Assembly: GCA_964514665.1 (NCBI GenBank)
Contig: CAZESH010000010.1
Coordinates: 1 to 32,667, forward strand
Source of the DNA: CAZESH01 sp964514665
GTDB taxonomy: Bacteria > Bacillota > Bacilli > Paenibacillales > KCTC-25726
Reading direction: 5' to 3'
Length of the DNA stretch: 32,667 bases
Under the pieces are notes generated by a model. That model worked only from the letters and a program-made list of their open reading frames with translations, did no database searches and was not told the DNA's origin. The position numbers and the translations under genes were made by a program. The stretch's first letter is position 1. Every line of letters begins with the position of its first letter. This document shows, in pieces, positions 1 to 7,590 of this stretch.

Positions 1-1
1 G

Positions 2-1123
2 TTCTGGGTGTTTCTTCCCTTTGGAGTGATCGCCTTGATTCTCATCTGGATGATGTTTCCTTCGGTTGTCAGGAAAGAAGGGGAAGCCGTTGATTATTGG
101 GGCTCCTTGTTTCTCACGCTGACGATTTCCCCGCTGCTTTTGGCTTTCTCTTGGGCAGGCGGCAAATTCGCCTGGGATTCCTTGACGATCATTGCTTTGT
201 TCGGCGCTTCCATCGTTTCGCTGCTGCTGTTTATAGCGGCCGAGCGGAAGGCGAAAAGCCCTGTGCTGCCGCTGCAATTGTTTAAATACAGTATCTTCAC
301 CGTGTCCAACATGGCCGGATTCATCATCGGCACGGGCATGTTCGGTACGATCATGTACATGCCTTTCTTCGTGCAGGGCGTGATCGGCACATCGGCGACC
401 GTCTCGGGATTCGTGACGATGCCGATGACGCTGAGCCTGGTTATTGGCAGCGCGATATGCGGGCAGATCATTTCACGCACAGGAAAATATAAATTTTTGG
501 CCATTGCCGGTCTGTTTGTAATGACTGCCGGCATGTTCTCCATGTCGTATATGAGCACTTCCTCAAGCAATGAGACCGCCGTGATCAACATGATCATTAC
601 CGGACTGGGTCTGGGCTTTGCCTTCCCTGTCTTCACGCTGACGATCCAGAACGCGGTCGATCAAAAGCTGCTCGGTGTGGCCACAGCCTCCGCACAATTG
701 TTCAGGCAAATCGGCGGAACCGTAGGGGTGGCGATCATGGGCACGATCATGACCCATCGGATGGTTCACCAAATCAGCCAGCTGACACTGTCTTCAGGAA
801 TGGATCTTGCCAAGCTGCAGCCCGATGCGGCGAAGAAATTGGCGGCTTTGCAAAATCCGAAGGTGCTGATGGATCCGGTTAAGCTGGCCCAGATCAAGGC
901 ATCGCTGCCGGCGCAGCTGTCCGGCCTCTTCGACAAGCTGGAAGCGGTGCTGCGCGAAGCGCTTAGCTTTGCGCTGACGGGCGTTTTCTTCGTGGGGGCG
1001 GCCACGGTTTTTGCCGCTTTTCTGTTGACCTTCTTCTTAAAGGAGATCCCGCTGCGCACATCCAACCGCGTCAAGGAAGCCGCCGGTGAAGCTGAGCGGC
1101 GGCAGGCTGCGAGCGAAGGCTAA
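2..1123 (+). CDS. DHA2-family MFS drug exporter, 5'-truncated
   Basis: C-terminal part of a 14-helix major facilitator exporter of the DHA2 (EmrB/QacA) type, which expels hydrophobic drugs across the membrane using the proton gradient. The reading frame is open to the left edge, and its first residues (FWVFLPFGVIALILI) resemble the conserved helix that follows the WRWVF-type motif in this family. The gene therefore begins upstream, and the GTG at 8 is not its start. About 373 residues remain of the usual 480-540. Several hydrophobic segments are visible, then a long cytoplasmic or extracellular stretch rich in Ala, Lys and Leu near residues 260-315, a last membrane helix, and a basic tail. 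The substrate cannot be told from sequence. It ends at TAA 1121-1123, directly before a kinase remnant. Confidence 0.85.
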   Translation, partial: FWVFLPFGVIALILIWMMFPSVVRKEGEAVDYWGSLFLTLTISPLLLAFSWAGGKFAWDSLTIIALFGASIVSLLLFIAAERKAKSPVLPLQLFKYSIFTVSNMAGFIIGTGMFGTIMYMPFFVQGVIGTSATVSGFVTMPMTLSLVIGSAICGQIISRTGKYKFLAIAGLFVMTAGMFSMSYMSTSSSNETAVINMIITGLGLGFAFPVFTLTIQNAVDQKLLGVATASAQLFRQIGGTVGVAIMGTIMTHRMVHQISQLTLSSGMDLAKLQPDAAKKLAALQNPKVLMDPVKLAQIKASLPAQLSGLFDKLEAVLREALSFALTGVFFVGAATVFAAFLLTFFLKEIPLRTSNRVKEAAGEAERRQAASEG

Positions 1124-1124
1124 G

Positions 1125-1377
1125 GCGCTGCAACCATGGAGTGCAAGAAGATCGAACGATTGCGTCATCATTTCCGTAGCCGATGAAGGGCCGGGGATTT
1201 CACAAGAAAACCTGAAATAAAATCGGGGCCCCTTTTTTTACGACAAAAGAGGATGGAACCGGATTGGGCCTGTTGATATGCTTTAGCATTATCAAAAATC
1301 ACAACGGCACGATATTGATTGAGAGCGTTGAAGGTGAAGGAGCCACGTTTACCATTAACTTGCCGGCCAATGGATGA
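1125..1377 (+). pseudogene. Frameshifted C-terminal remnant of a histidine kinase (GHKL ATPase domain)
   Basis: Two frames together spell the end of a sensor kinase ATP-binding domain. From 1155 one frame reads NDCVIISVADEGPGI (the G1 box), then ENLK and a stop at about 1217-1219. From about 1223 the next frame reads GAPFFTTKEDGTGLGL (F and G2 boxes), then SIIKNHNGTILIESVEGEGATFTINLPANG and TGA 1375-1377. Removing a single T from the TAA stop gives an uninterrupted ENLKKIGAPFFTTK, so one inserted base explains the break. A possible degraded N-box (ALQ, then ME) lies at 1125-1141 in yet another frame. There is no dimerisation or sensor domain upstream, because the exporter gene ends at 1123. 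It is a dead fragment of a kinase, possibly of the sporulation or PAS type; the parent is not identifiable. Confidence 0.8.
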
Positions 1378-1422
1378 AAAAGGGTTGAACAGAATCACCA
1401 TCTGTTCAACCCTTTATTTTTT
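1378..1422 (+). terminator. Rho-independent terminator
   Basis: A perfect 13-bp stem (AGGGTTGAACAGA at 1381-1393 with its complement at 1401-1413) has a 7-nt loop, is flanked by A residues at 1377-1380 and is followed by TTTATTTTTT. The A/T flanks make it usable in both directions. It sits between the kinase remnant and the convergent spoVR gene. Confidence 0.9.
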
Positions 1423-1443
1423 GCATAATCGATAATTTACGCC

Positions 1444-2874
1444 CTAAGCAGAAAGGAACTTGCGCTTGCACTGCTTGCCGTCGCAGCTGAACAGCACGCT
1501 CTTGTCCTCGATTACGGTTTCCAGATGAACCGTTTTGCCCCATAATTCCACCACGTAAGGCAGTGTTCTTTCCACATACTTCACGTCAAGCTCCTGCCCT
1601 TCATAGGCGTGCGTCAGGTAAAGCTCTCCCCTGCCGCTGAAATCGCCGTCTTTTACGAGAATGTAGGGAAACCCGCTGTTGACGCGGGAAGCGATCAGCT
1701 GCTCTCTGACCGATTCCCAATTTTTATCGGTGACCTTCCAATCGAACCCCTGCTTTTGAAATACATAGAGGTCCAGGTCCTCGACCAGCTGCTTGGTCAT
1801 ATAATTGCGGACAAAGGAAGTATCCAAATCGAATTCCCTGACCTCGAAAATTTTCTCCCTGCCTTTTCCGTCTTTGGCCCCTTTGGCCCGCATCTCCTCC
1901 GTCGGATGATCCCATCTTTTCTCGATATCCTCGAAAATTTTCAGGCCGAGATAATACGGATTGAGCGAATGCCGGGACGGCTGTACGACGGAGGCATTCA
2001 GCTTGGCGTATTCGATCGTTTCCTCGGAGGTCAGGTCCAGCTCGCGCAGGATGCGGCTGTGCCAGTAGGAAGCCCAGCCTTCGTTCATGATCTTGGTTTC
2101 CATCTGCGGCCAGAAATAGAGCATTTCCTCGCGCAGCACGGTGAGAATGTCGCGCTGCCAGTCCTCCAGCTTCGGCGCGTATTCGCCGATAAACCACATT
2201 AAATCCTTCTGCGGAGATTGCGGAAACGTGACGGTTTCGCTGCTTTCGGGCTCGGATTTCTCCTCCAGCTTCCACAAATCGTCATATTCGCCTTCTTTCG
2301 GCGGAAGCGCTTTGTGCTCATGCGGCCGCTTCTTTTCCTGTTCCAGCTGATACGCATGCTGGACAAAGGGCTTTACCAGGCTCGGATCGACATGCTCCTG
2401 GATCGCCAGCACGGCGTCGATGAACGTTTCCACCCTTTTCACACCATAATGCTGCTCATAATGGCGTATGCGTTCGGCGGAAGCCGACATGCTTTCCACC
2501 ATGTCGCGGTTCGTGTTGGCAAAGCGCGCATTGTTTTTGAAAAAATCGCAGTGGGCGATAACGTGCGCCGCAATCAGCTTGTTCTGAATCAGCGAGTTGC
2601 CTTCCAGCAGAAAGGCATAGCAAGGATTGGAGTTGATCACCAGCTCGTAAATTTTGCTCAAGCCCAAATCGTACTGCATTTTCATTTTATGGAAGGCCTT
2701 GCCGAAGCTCCAATGGCTGAAGCGGGTGGGCATGCCGTATGCGCCGATCGTATAAATGATCTCCGCCGGGCACACCTCGAACCGCATCGGATAAAAGTCA
2801 AGCCCGAAGCCTTCGGCAATTTCCATGATTTCATCGATCGAACGTTCCAATTGCTTGCTTTCGTCATCATTCAT
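1444..2874 (-). CDS. spoVR: SpoVR family sporulation protein
   Basis: A 476-residue SpoVR-family protein. In Bacillus, SpoVR is made in the mother cell and is needed for proper spore cortex formation. The biochemical activity is unknown. The family is widespread and usually sits with yhbH/yeaH and the kinase gene prkA. Visible features are the conserved N-terminal stretch with PMRFEVCPAEIIYTIGAYGMP and FSHWSFGK, then LVINSNPCYAFLLEGN and the DFFKNNARFANTNRDMVE segment, followed by a His- and Trp-rich middle (DWQRDILTVLREE, then MNEGWASYWH). The chosen start is ATG 2874-2872. It overlaps the end of yhbH by 8 bases (ATGAATGA) and has AAGGAGG 12 nt upstream. A longer frame to 2922 has no ribosome site of its own. 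The overlap implies translational coupling with yhbH. Confidence 0.95.
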   Translation of the reverse strand: MNDDESKQLERSIDEIMEIAEGFGLDFYPMRFEVCPAEIIYTIGAYGMPTRFSHWSFGKAFHKMKMQYDLGLSKIYELVINSNPCYAFLLEGNSLIQNKLIAAHVIAHCDFFKNNARFANTNRDMVESMSASAERIRHYEQHYGVKRVETFIDAVLAIQEHVDPSLVKPFVQHAYQLEQEKKRPHEHKALPPKEGEYDDLWKLEEKSEPESSETVTFPQSPQKDLMWFIGEYAPKLEDWQRDILTVLREEMLYFWPQMETKIMNEGWASYWHSRILRELDLTSEETIEYAKLNASVVQPSRHSLNPYYLGLKIFEDIEKRWDHPTEEMRAKGAKDGKGREKIFEVREFDLDTSFVRNYMTKQLVEDLDLYVFQKQGFDWKVTDKNWESVREQLIASRVNSGFPYILVKDGDFSGRGELYLTHAYEGQELDVKYVERTLPYVVELWGKTVHLETVIEDKSVLFSCDGKQCKRKFLSA

Positions 2875-4024
2875 GCTGTGCGGCCGCCTCCTTTTTCCCG
2901 AAAAATGTTCGCAATGCGTCATAGACCTCTTTTTTTTCGCGAATCAGGCAGGTTTGAAAGCGTGGACGCTTCAGCTGCTTATAAACGGACATGAGCGTGC
3001 TGCTGCGGTTGTATTGATTGACTTCTCCATACCCGAACATATTGCAGCGGTCGAGCAGCTGTTGAATCAAATTGACGCATCTTTCGTTGTCGGAAGTCAG
3101 ATTGTCGCCATCCGAAAAGTGGAAGGGAAAAATATTGTACATCTCCGGTGAATAGCGCTCGTCGATGATATCCAACGCTTTTTGATAGGCCGAGGAACAG
3201 ATGGTTCCGCCGCTTTCTCCCTTATGGAAAAAATCGTCCTCGCTGACCTCCTTGGCTTCGGTATGGTGGGCGATGAAGACAATTTCCACCTTCTCGTACT
3301 TTTGCCGCAGGAAGCGGGTCATCCAGAAAAAGAAGCTGCGGGCGATGTACTTTTCGAAATTGCCCATCGAGCCCGAGGTGTCCATCATGGCTATAATGAC
3401 CGCGTTGGAATGGGGCAGGATGATATCCTCCCACGTTTTGAAGCGCAGATCGTCGGGGCTGATGCCGCCGATTTTGGCATCGCCTGCGGTGGCGTTGCGC
3501 TTGATGTTTTCCAATATCGTGCGCTTCTTGTCAATGTTGCCCATCATCCCTTTTTTGCGCACGTCGTTGAAGCGGATATCGGTTTTTTGCAGTTCCTGCT
3601 TCGGTTTGTTCTGCAGATGGGGCAGCTCGAGGTCTTCGAACACCATCTGCTCCAATTCCTCCATGCTGACTTCAGATTCCAGATAGTCCTGCCCCGGCTG
3701 ATCGCCGGCGCCTTCCCCTTTGCCGCTTGATGCGGGTGCGGGATCGCTGCCCAGAACGTCTCCGACCTGCGAGTCGCCGTCCCCTTGGCCGACATATTTG
3801 CCTTTATTTAAATTGTAGCGAAAACGATATTCGTCCAGACTGCGGATCGGCACCTTGATGATCTGCTTGCCGTCCGAGAGGATGATGCTTTCGTCGGCAA
3901 TCAGATCGGGCAAATTGTTCTTGATCGCTTCCTTGACTTTTTCCTGATGGCGGCTTTGGTCCTGATACCCTTTGCGGTGCAGCGACCAATCTTCACGGGA
4001 GACGATAAATGAGTAATCCGGCAT
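2867..4024 (-). CDS. yhbH: YhbH/DUF444 sporulation protein with VWA-like domain
   Basis: A 385-residue DUF444 protein (YhbH in Bacillus, YeaH in Escherichia). The family has a von Willebrand A-like fold and is linked genetically to the PrkA kinase and SpoVR. In Bacillus it is expressed in the mother cell. The MIDAS-type motif DTSGSMG is clear near residues 200-206, followed by KYIARSFFFWMTRFL and the HHTEAKEVSEDDFFHKGESGGT block, and later FPFHFSDGDNLTSDN. The N-terminus (MPDYSFIVSREDWSLHRKGYQD) is typical. Start ATG 4024 follows GGAGGG. It is the first gene of a two-gene operon with spoVR. The partner kinase prkA, which usually lies just upstream, is absent here; the upstream neighbour is a divergent IclR regulator. 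Confidence 0.95.
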   Translation of the reverse strand: MPDYSFIVSREDWSLHRKGYQDQSRHQEKVKEAIKNNLPDLIADESIILSDGKQIIKVPIRSLDEYRFRYNLNKGKYVGQGDGDSQVGDVLGSDPAPASSGKGEGAGDQPGQDYLESEVSMEELEQMVFEDLELPHLQNKPKQELQKTDIRFNDVRKKGMMGNIDKKRTILENIKRNATAGDAKIGGISPDDLRFKTWEDIILPHSNAVIIAMMDTSGSMGNFEKYIARSFFFWMTRFLRQKYEKVEIVFIAHHTEAKEVSEDDFFHKGESGGTICSSAYQKALDIIDERYSPEMYNIFPFHFSDGDNLTSDNERCVNLIQQLLDRCNMFGYGEVNQYNRSSTLMSVYKQLKRPRFQTCLIREKKEVYDALRTFFGKKEAAAQHE

Positions 4025-4080
4025 CGGTTACACCCTCCTCTTTGTCCCAAATTCGCTGATTTTGTAAAAAACCGTTTTTA

Positions 4081-4112
4081 ATAGCGTATGTTGCAAACCG
4101 GCGGAAAGTACG
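4081..4112 (-). promoter_or_regulatory. Possible sigma-E promoter for yhbH-spoVR
   Basis: On the minus strand CATACGCTAT (4090-4081) closely resembles the sigma-E -10 element (CATACANT). CGTACTTT (4112-4105) lies 14 nt upstream where a -35 element is expected but matches it poorly. Both yhbH and spoVR are sigma-E genes in Bacillus, which makes the site plausible but unproven. Confidence 0.3.
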
Positions 4113-4125
4113 GGTGAGAAGCAAA

Positions 4126-4154
4126 TTGACGAACAAAGGGAAGCGTGATAGGAT
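4126..4154 (+). promoter_or_regulatory. Sigma-A promoter of the iclR-type regulator gene
   Basis: TTGACG (4126-4131), a 17-bp spacer and TAGGAT (4149-4154). Transcription should begin near 4161, seven bases before the GTTC-N8-GAAC palindrome, so the regulator probably represses its own gene. Confidence 0.5.
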
Positions 4155-4167
4155 GTTACAAAACATA

Positions 4168-4183
4168 GTTCATAATATCGAAC
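4168..4183 (+). promoter_or_regulatory. Putative IclR operator, copy 1
   Basis: GTTCATAATATCGAAC, a palindrome with perfect GTTC/GAAC ends and an A/T-rich core. It differs by one base from the site at 5100-5115 before the FAH gene. It lies between the predicted transcription start and the TTG start of the regulator. Confidence 0.65.
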
Positions 4184-4203
4184 ACAAAATGGAGTGACAT
4201 CTA

Positions 4204-4953
4204 TTGGAATCTAAATACCGCGTCCCCGCATTGGAAAGAGCCGATACCGTGCTGCAGGCGATTTCCGCCGAGCCGGCGAAGCTCACTTTGTCGGCGCTAA
4301 GCAAAAAGCTGAGTATCAGCAAAAGCACGCTGTTTTCCCTGCTGCAGGCGATGGAGCAATTGCAGTGGGTGTTTCGCAACAAGGACGATACCTTTTCATT
4401 GGGCCACCGCTTGGGGATTTTGGGAAGCGCTTATTTTCAGCAGTACGACTTGATCAGTGAATTCCGCCTGAAATCGCAGGCGGCGATGCTGGAACTTAAG
4501 GAATCGATCCAGCTCGCCAAATTGGAAGGCAGGGACATCTTGTATCTGGACAAGGCGGAGTATCCCTCGCACGTGCAGATGGTTTCAAGGGCCGGGGTAA
4601 AATTTCCCGCGCATGCCACCGGACTGGGAAAGGTGCTGCTCTCGGTGCTGACAGCCGAGCAGCTGGAGCGGCTTCTGCCCGCAGAGGAGCTGCCCAAAAT
4701 AACGGAGCATACGATTGCCAGCAGAAATGAGCTGCTGCGGGAAATCCGCCAAATCCGCCAGCAGGGCTATGCCACGGATATTCAAGAAGGCGTCATGGGA
4801 TTTTGCTGCGTGGCCGCTCCGGTCTATCAGCCCAATGGAGAAATGATTGCCGCCGTCAGCTGTTCGATGCCGCTGCACCATTGGGAGGACAAGAAAGCGG
4901 AGGCGACCCGGCGCATCGGCGCCTTGGCCAAATCTTTGTCCTTGAGCGGCTGA
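4204..4953 (+). CDS. IclR family transcriptional regulator, probable repressor of the glycolate operon
   Basis: A 249-residue IclR-type regulator. A winged helix-turn-helix occupies about residues 10-65 (LTLSALSKKLSISKSTLFSLLQAM, then FSLGHRLGILG). The rest is the effector-binding domain, with the family signature near AHATGLGKVLLSVL (about residues 137-150) and the closing GFCCVAAPVYQPNGEMIAAVSCS segment. The start is TTG 4204, spaced 7 bases from GGAGTG; no ATG is available at the right place. It stands upstream of, and in the same direction as, FAH, malate synthase and glcEFD. The same palindrome precedes both this gene and the FAH gene, so autoregulation plus control of the operon is likely. 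The inducer is unknown; glyoxylate or a sugar-acid intermediate is a guess based on the neighbours. Confidence 0.9.
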   Translation: MESKYRVPALERADTVLQAISAEPAKLTLSALSKKLSISKSTLFSLLQAMEQLQWVFRNKDDTFSLGHRLGILGSAYFQQYDLISEFRLKSQAAMLELKESIQLAKLEGRDILYLDKAEYPSHVQMVSRAGVKFPAHATGLGKVLLSVLTAEQLERLLPAEELPKITEHTIASRNELLREIRQIRQQGYATDIQEGVMGFCCVAAPVYQPNGEMIAAVSCSMPLHHWEDKKAEATRRIGALAKSLSLSG

Positions 4954-5062
4954 AATCGGGAGATAAAACCAACATTAGCAGATGTTGAAGAAGCGTTGAA
5001 TGGAGCTGATGTTTCTGCGCCGGCTCCCGCCAACCGTTCCATAAGGATTGACAAGTGATTTA

Positions 5063-5092
5063 TTGTTGGGCAAAATATAAGGACGGTATTAT
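5063..5092 (+). promoter_or_regulatory. Candidate promoter of the FAH-malate synthase-glcEFD operon
   Basis: TTGTTG (5063-5068), an 18-bp spacer and TATTAT (5087-5092). The expected start of transcription, near 5099, coincides with the operator at 5100-5115. A better -35 (TTGACA, 5048-5053) exists but lacks a well-placed -10. The rest of the 4954-5150 gap holds only a weak CAACAT/ATGTTG hairpin at 4970-4987. Confidence 0.45.
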
Positions 5093-5099
5093 AAACGAT

Positions 5100-5115
5100 G
5101 TTCAAAATATCGAAC
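5100..5115 (+). promoter_or_regulatory. Putative IclR operator, copy 2
   Basis: GTTCAAAATATCGAAC, identical to the 4168-4183 site at 15 of 16 positions. The flanking ACAAAATG or ACACAAAATG also resembles copy 1. Its place at the predicted start of transcription fits repression. Confidence 0.65.
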
Positions 5116-5150
5116 AAAATGTCGAAAAATAAAAAGCGAGGTGCACATCA

Positions 5151-5918
5151 GTGAAGTTTGTCCGATTTTCCGTTGGCAGCGATCCGATTATACATAGCGG
5201 AACAGCAGCCGATGGGCAAATTAAAGAAATAGAGGGGAATATTTTCGGGCATTGGCAGTATACCGGCAAGTCCTTTGCGATGAACGAAGTGTCCTTGAAA
5301 GCCCCGCTGCAGCCGCGGAACATTATCGGCATCGGGCAAAACTACGTGGCCGAAGGCGAAGCGAAGCCGCCGGTTCCCGAGCTTCCGATTTTCTTTTACA
5401 AGCCGTTGTCAGCGCTGGCCGGGCCGGAAGAGCCGATCAAGATGCCGCTGGGACTGGAGGAAATCAAATTCGAATCCGAGCTTGCCGTGGTGATCGGCAG
5501 GGAGGCGCGGCACATCGCGCCGGAGCAAGCTGATGCATGCATTTTCGGGTATACGGTCGCCAACGACGTTGCCGCACCGCAATATTTTCACCCCAACGGC
5601 CACTGGACAATCGGCAAAGCGTTCGATACGTTCTGTCCGCTTGGACCGGTTATCGAAACGGAGCTGGACCGTGAAAGCATTCGCGTAAAAGCTTCGGTCA
5701 ACGGCGAAGCCGTACAGGACGGCAAATTGGATTTGATGATCATGCCGATAGATCGGATGATTGCCTATATCAGCGGGTTTATGACCTTGCTTCCGGGCGA
5801 CGTCATTTTGACGGGAACGCCCGCAGGAGCGGGAATGGTACAGAGCGGCGATGTGATCGAGTGCAGGATTGATGAAATCGGTGTGCTGCGCAATCGCGTG
5901 GTCAAAGATCAAGGATAA
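5151..5918 (+). CDS. Fumarylacetoacetate hydrolase (FAH) family enzyme
   Basis: A 255-residue protein of the FAH fold. Members cleave C-C bonds of diketo acids (fumarylpyruvate, acylpyruvates, 2,4-diketo-3-deoxy sugar acids) or decarboxylate oxaloacetate, using Mg or Mn. The metal ligands E108 and E110 (FESEL) and D139 (YTVANDV) are present, as are the entry motif NIIGIGQNYVAEG and the closing LLPGDVILTGTPAGAG. The length fits the short single-domain group. GTG 5151 is preceded by GCGAGGTG; an ATG is absent there. It heads the operon with malate synthase and GlcEFD. This suggests, as inference, that it releases glycolate (with pyruvate) from a diketo-deoxypentonate. Oxaloacetate decarboxylase or acylpyruvase activity are alternatives. 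Confidence is high for the family and low for the substrate. Confidence 0.9.
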   Translation: MKFVRFSVGSDPIIHSGTAADGQIKEIEGNIFGHWQYTGKSFAMNEVSLKAPLQPRNIIGIGQNYVAEGEAKPPVPELPIFFYKPLSALAGPEEPIKMPLGLEEIKFESELAVVIGREARHIAPEQADACIFGYTVANDVAAPQYFHPNGHWTIGKAFDTFCPLGPVIETELDRESIRVKASVNGEAVQDGKLDLMIMPIDRMIAYISGFMTLLPGDVILTGTPAGAGMVQSGDVIECRIDEIGVLRNRVVKDQG

Positions 5919-5949
5919 AATAGTTCATTCATAATAAGGAGGCAATTCG

Positions 5950-7551
5950 ATGAATACCCAAACCTACCCTGCCGGAGTGGAAATTCTGGGCGCCATGACG
6001 CCGCAATACGAGCAAATCCTGACGCCGCAAGCAATGGAGTTTGTCGCTAGGCTGCAAAGAAAATTCGCTCCCGGACGCGCGGCAATTCTGCAAAATCGGG
6101 TGAAGAAGCAGGAGGAAATCAATGCCGGCAAGCTGCCGCATTTTTTGCCGGAAACCGCAGCGATCCGCCAAGGAGATTGGAAAGCAGGTCCGATTCCGGA
6201 GGATCTTCAGGATCGCAGAGTGGAAATTACCGGGCCGAGCGGCGACCGCAAAATGGTGATCAACGCTTTGAATTCCGGGGCCAAAGTATTCATGGCCGAT
6301 TTTGAGGACGCCAATTCTCCTACATGGGAGAATACCATAGAAGGCCAAATCAATATGCGCGACGCAATCAACCGCACCATCGACTTCACAAGTCCTCAGG
6401 GGAAGCAGTATTCGCTGAACGAGAAGATCGCCACCCTGATCGTGCGGCCGCGCGGCTGGCATCTCGAGGAAAAGCACGTCCGCATCGACGGACAGCCGGT
6501 ATCCGCGGGGATTTTCGATTTTGCGCTGTATTTTTATCATAACGTGCATACGCTCTTAAATAACGGGTCCGGTCCTTATTACTATCTTCCCAAGCTGGAA
6601 AGCCATCTCGAAGCCCGGCTGTGGAACGACATTTTCGTCGAAGCTCAATCCGCACTGGGCATTCCCCAGGGCACGATCAAAGTCACCGTGCTGATCGAAA
6701 CGATTCTCGCCGCTTTTGAATTGGATGAAATTCTTTATGAATTAAGGGACCATATTGTCGCACTGAACTGCGGACGTTGGGATTACATTTTCAGCTATGT
6801 CAAAAAGCTGCGCAACCAACCGGAGGTTATTCTTCCCGATCGTTCGCAGGTAACGATGACGGTGCCTTTCATGCGCAATTATTCCTTGTTGACGATCAAA
6901 ACCTGCCATAAACGGGGGGCATTTGCCATGGGCGGAATGGCCGCGCAGATTCCCGTCAAGAACGATCCGGCAGCCAACGAGGAAGCGATGCTGAAAGTCA
7001 AGGCGGACAAAATGCGGGAAGCGTCAGACGGCCACGACGGAACCTGGGTCGCGCATCCGGGGCTCGTGCCGGTGGCGATGGAGGTTTTCGACGAGATCAT
7101 GAAGACACCGAACCAGGTGCACAAGCAAAGAGACGATGTCGAGGTGTCGGAGGGAGACCTGCTGGCCGTACCGGAAGGCACGATCACGGAACAGGGCTTG
7201 AGAAACAACATCAGTGTCGGCGTCCAGTATATGGAAGCCTGGCTGCGGGGGTCCGGCGCGGTGCCGATCTTCAATCTGATGGAAGACGCAGCCACGGCGG
7301 AGATTTCCCGTACTCAGGTATGGCAGTGGATTCACCATCCGAAAGGCGTTCTCGATGACGGACGCAAAGTGACCGCGGAGCTGGTCAAGACCTTGTTGGC
7401 AGAGGAGCTTGACAAAATCAGCCATTCGATTGGGGAAGAGGTTTATCGACAAGGGAAATTCGGGCTGGCGAGCGAGCTGTTCATCAAGTTCTCCCTCAGT
7501 GAAACGTATGAGGACTTCTTGACGGTTCCCAGCTACGCTTATCTGGATTGA
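5950..7551 (+). CDS. aceB: Malate synthase A
   Basis: A 533-residue malate synthase A, which condenses glyoxylate with acetyl-CoA to give malate. The hallmark stretch DHIVALNCGRWDYIFSYVKK is near residues 272-291. Active-site features visible by family comparison are R166 in VRPRGWHL, the glutamate of VLIETILA, the RDD/MEDAATAEISR region with the catalytic aspartate at about D446, and the N-terminal VFMADFEDANSPTW. The length matches the family (about 530). ATG 5950 follows AAGGAGG. The gene sits between the FAH hydrolase and three glycolate oxidase subunits. With no isocitrate lyase in view, its glyoxylate is most likely made from glycolate rather than by the glyoxylate shunt. Confidence 0.97.
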   Translation: MNTQTYPAGVEILGAMTPQYEQILTPQAMEFVARLQRKFAPGRAAILQNRVKKQEEINAGKLPHFLPETAAIRQGDWKAGPIPEDLQDRRVEITGPSGDRKMVINALNSGAKVFMADFEDANSPTWENTIEGQINMRDAINRTIDFTSPQGKQYSLNEKIATLIVRPRGWHLEEKHVRIDGQPVSAGIFDFALYFYHNVHTLLNNGSGPYYYLPKLESHLEARLWNDIFVEAQSALGIPQGTIKVTVLIETILAAFELDEILYELRDHIVALNCGRWDYIFSYVKKLRNQPEVILPDRSQVTMTVPFMRNYSLLTIKTCHKRGAFAMGGMAAQIPVKNDPAANEEAMLKVKADKMREASDGHDGTWVAHPGLVPVAMEVFDEIMKTPNQVHKQRDDVEVSEGDLLAVPEGTITEQGLRNNISVGVQYMEAWLRGSGAVPIFNLMEDAATAEISRTQVWQWIHHPKGVLDDGRKVTAELVKTLLAEELDKISHSIGEEVYRQGKFGLASELFIKFSLSETYEDFLTVPSYAYLD

Positions 7552-7590
7552 TAAATACGGTCATATTCTAGGTAAAAGAGGGTGACAGCC

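Noticed and set aside
2218..2994. A 258-codon plus-strand frame
   Set aside because: It overlaps the real spoVR and yhbH genes on the opposite strand and has no ribosome site or family features.
4091..4106. cre site (TTGCAAACCGGCGGAA)
   Set aside because: It fails the CG core of the consensus and lies in the divergent region away from promoters.
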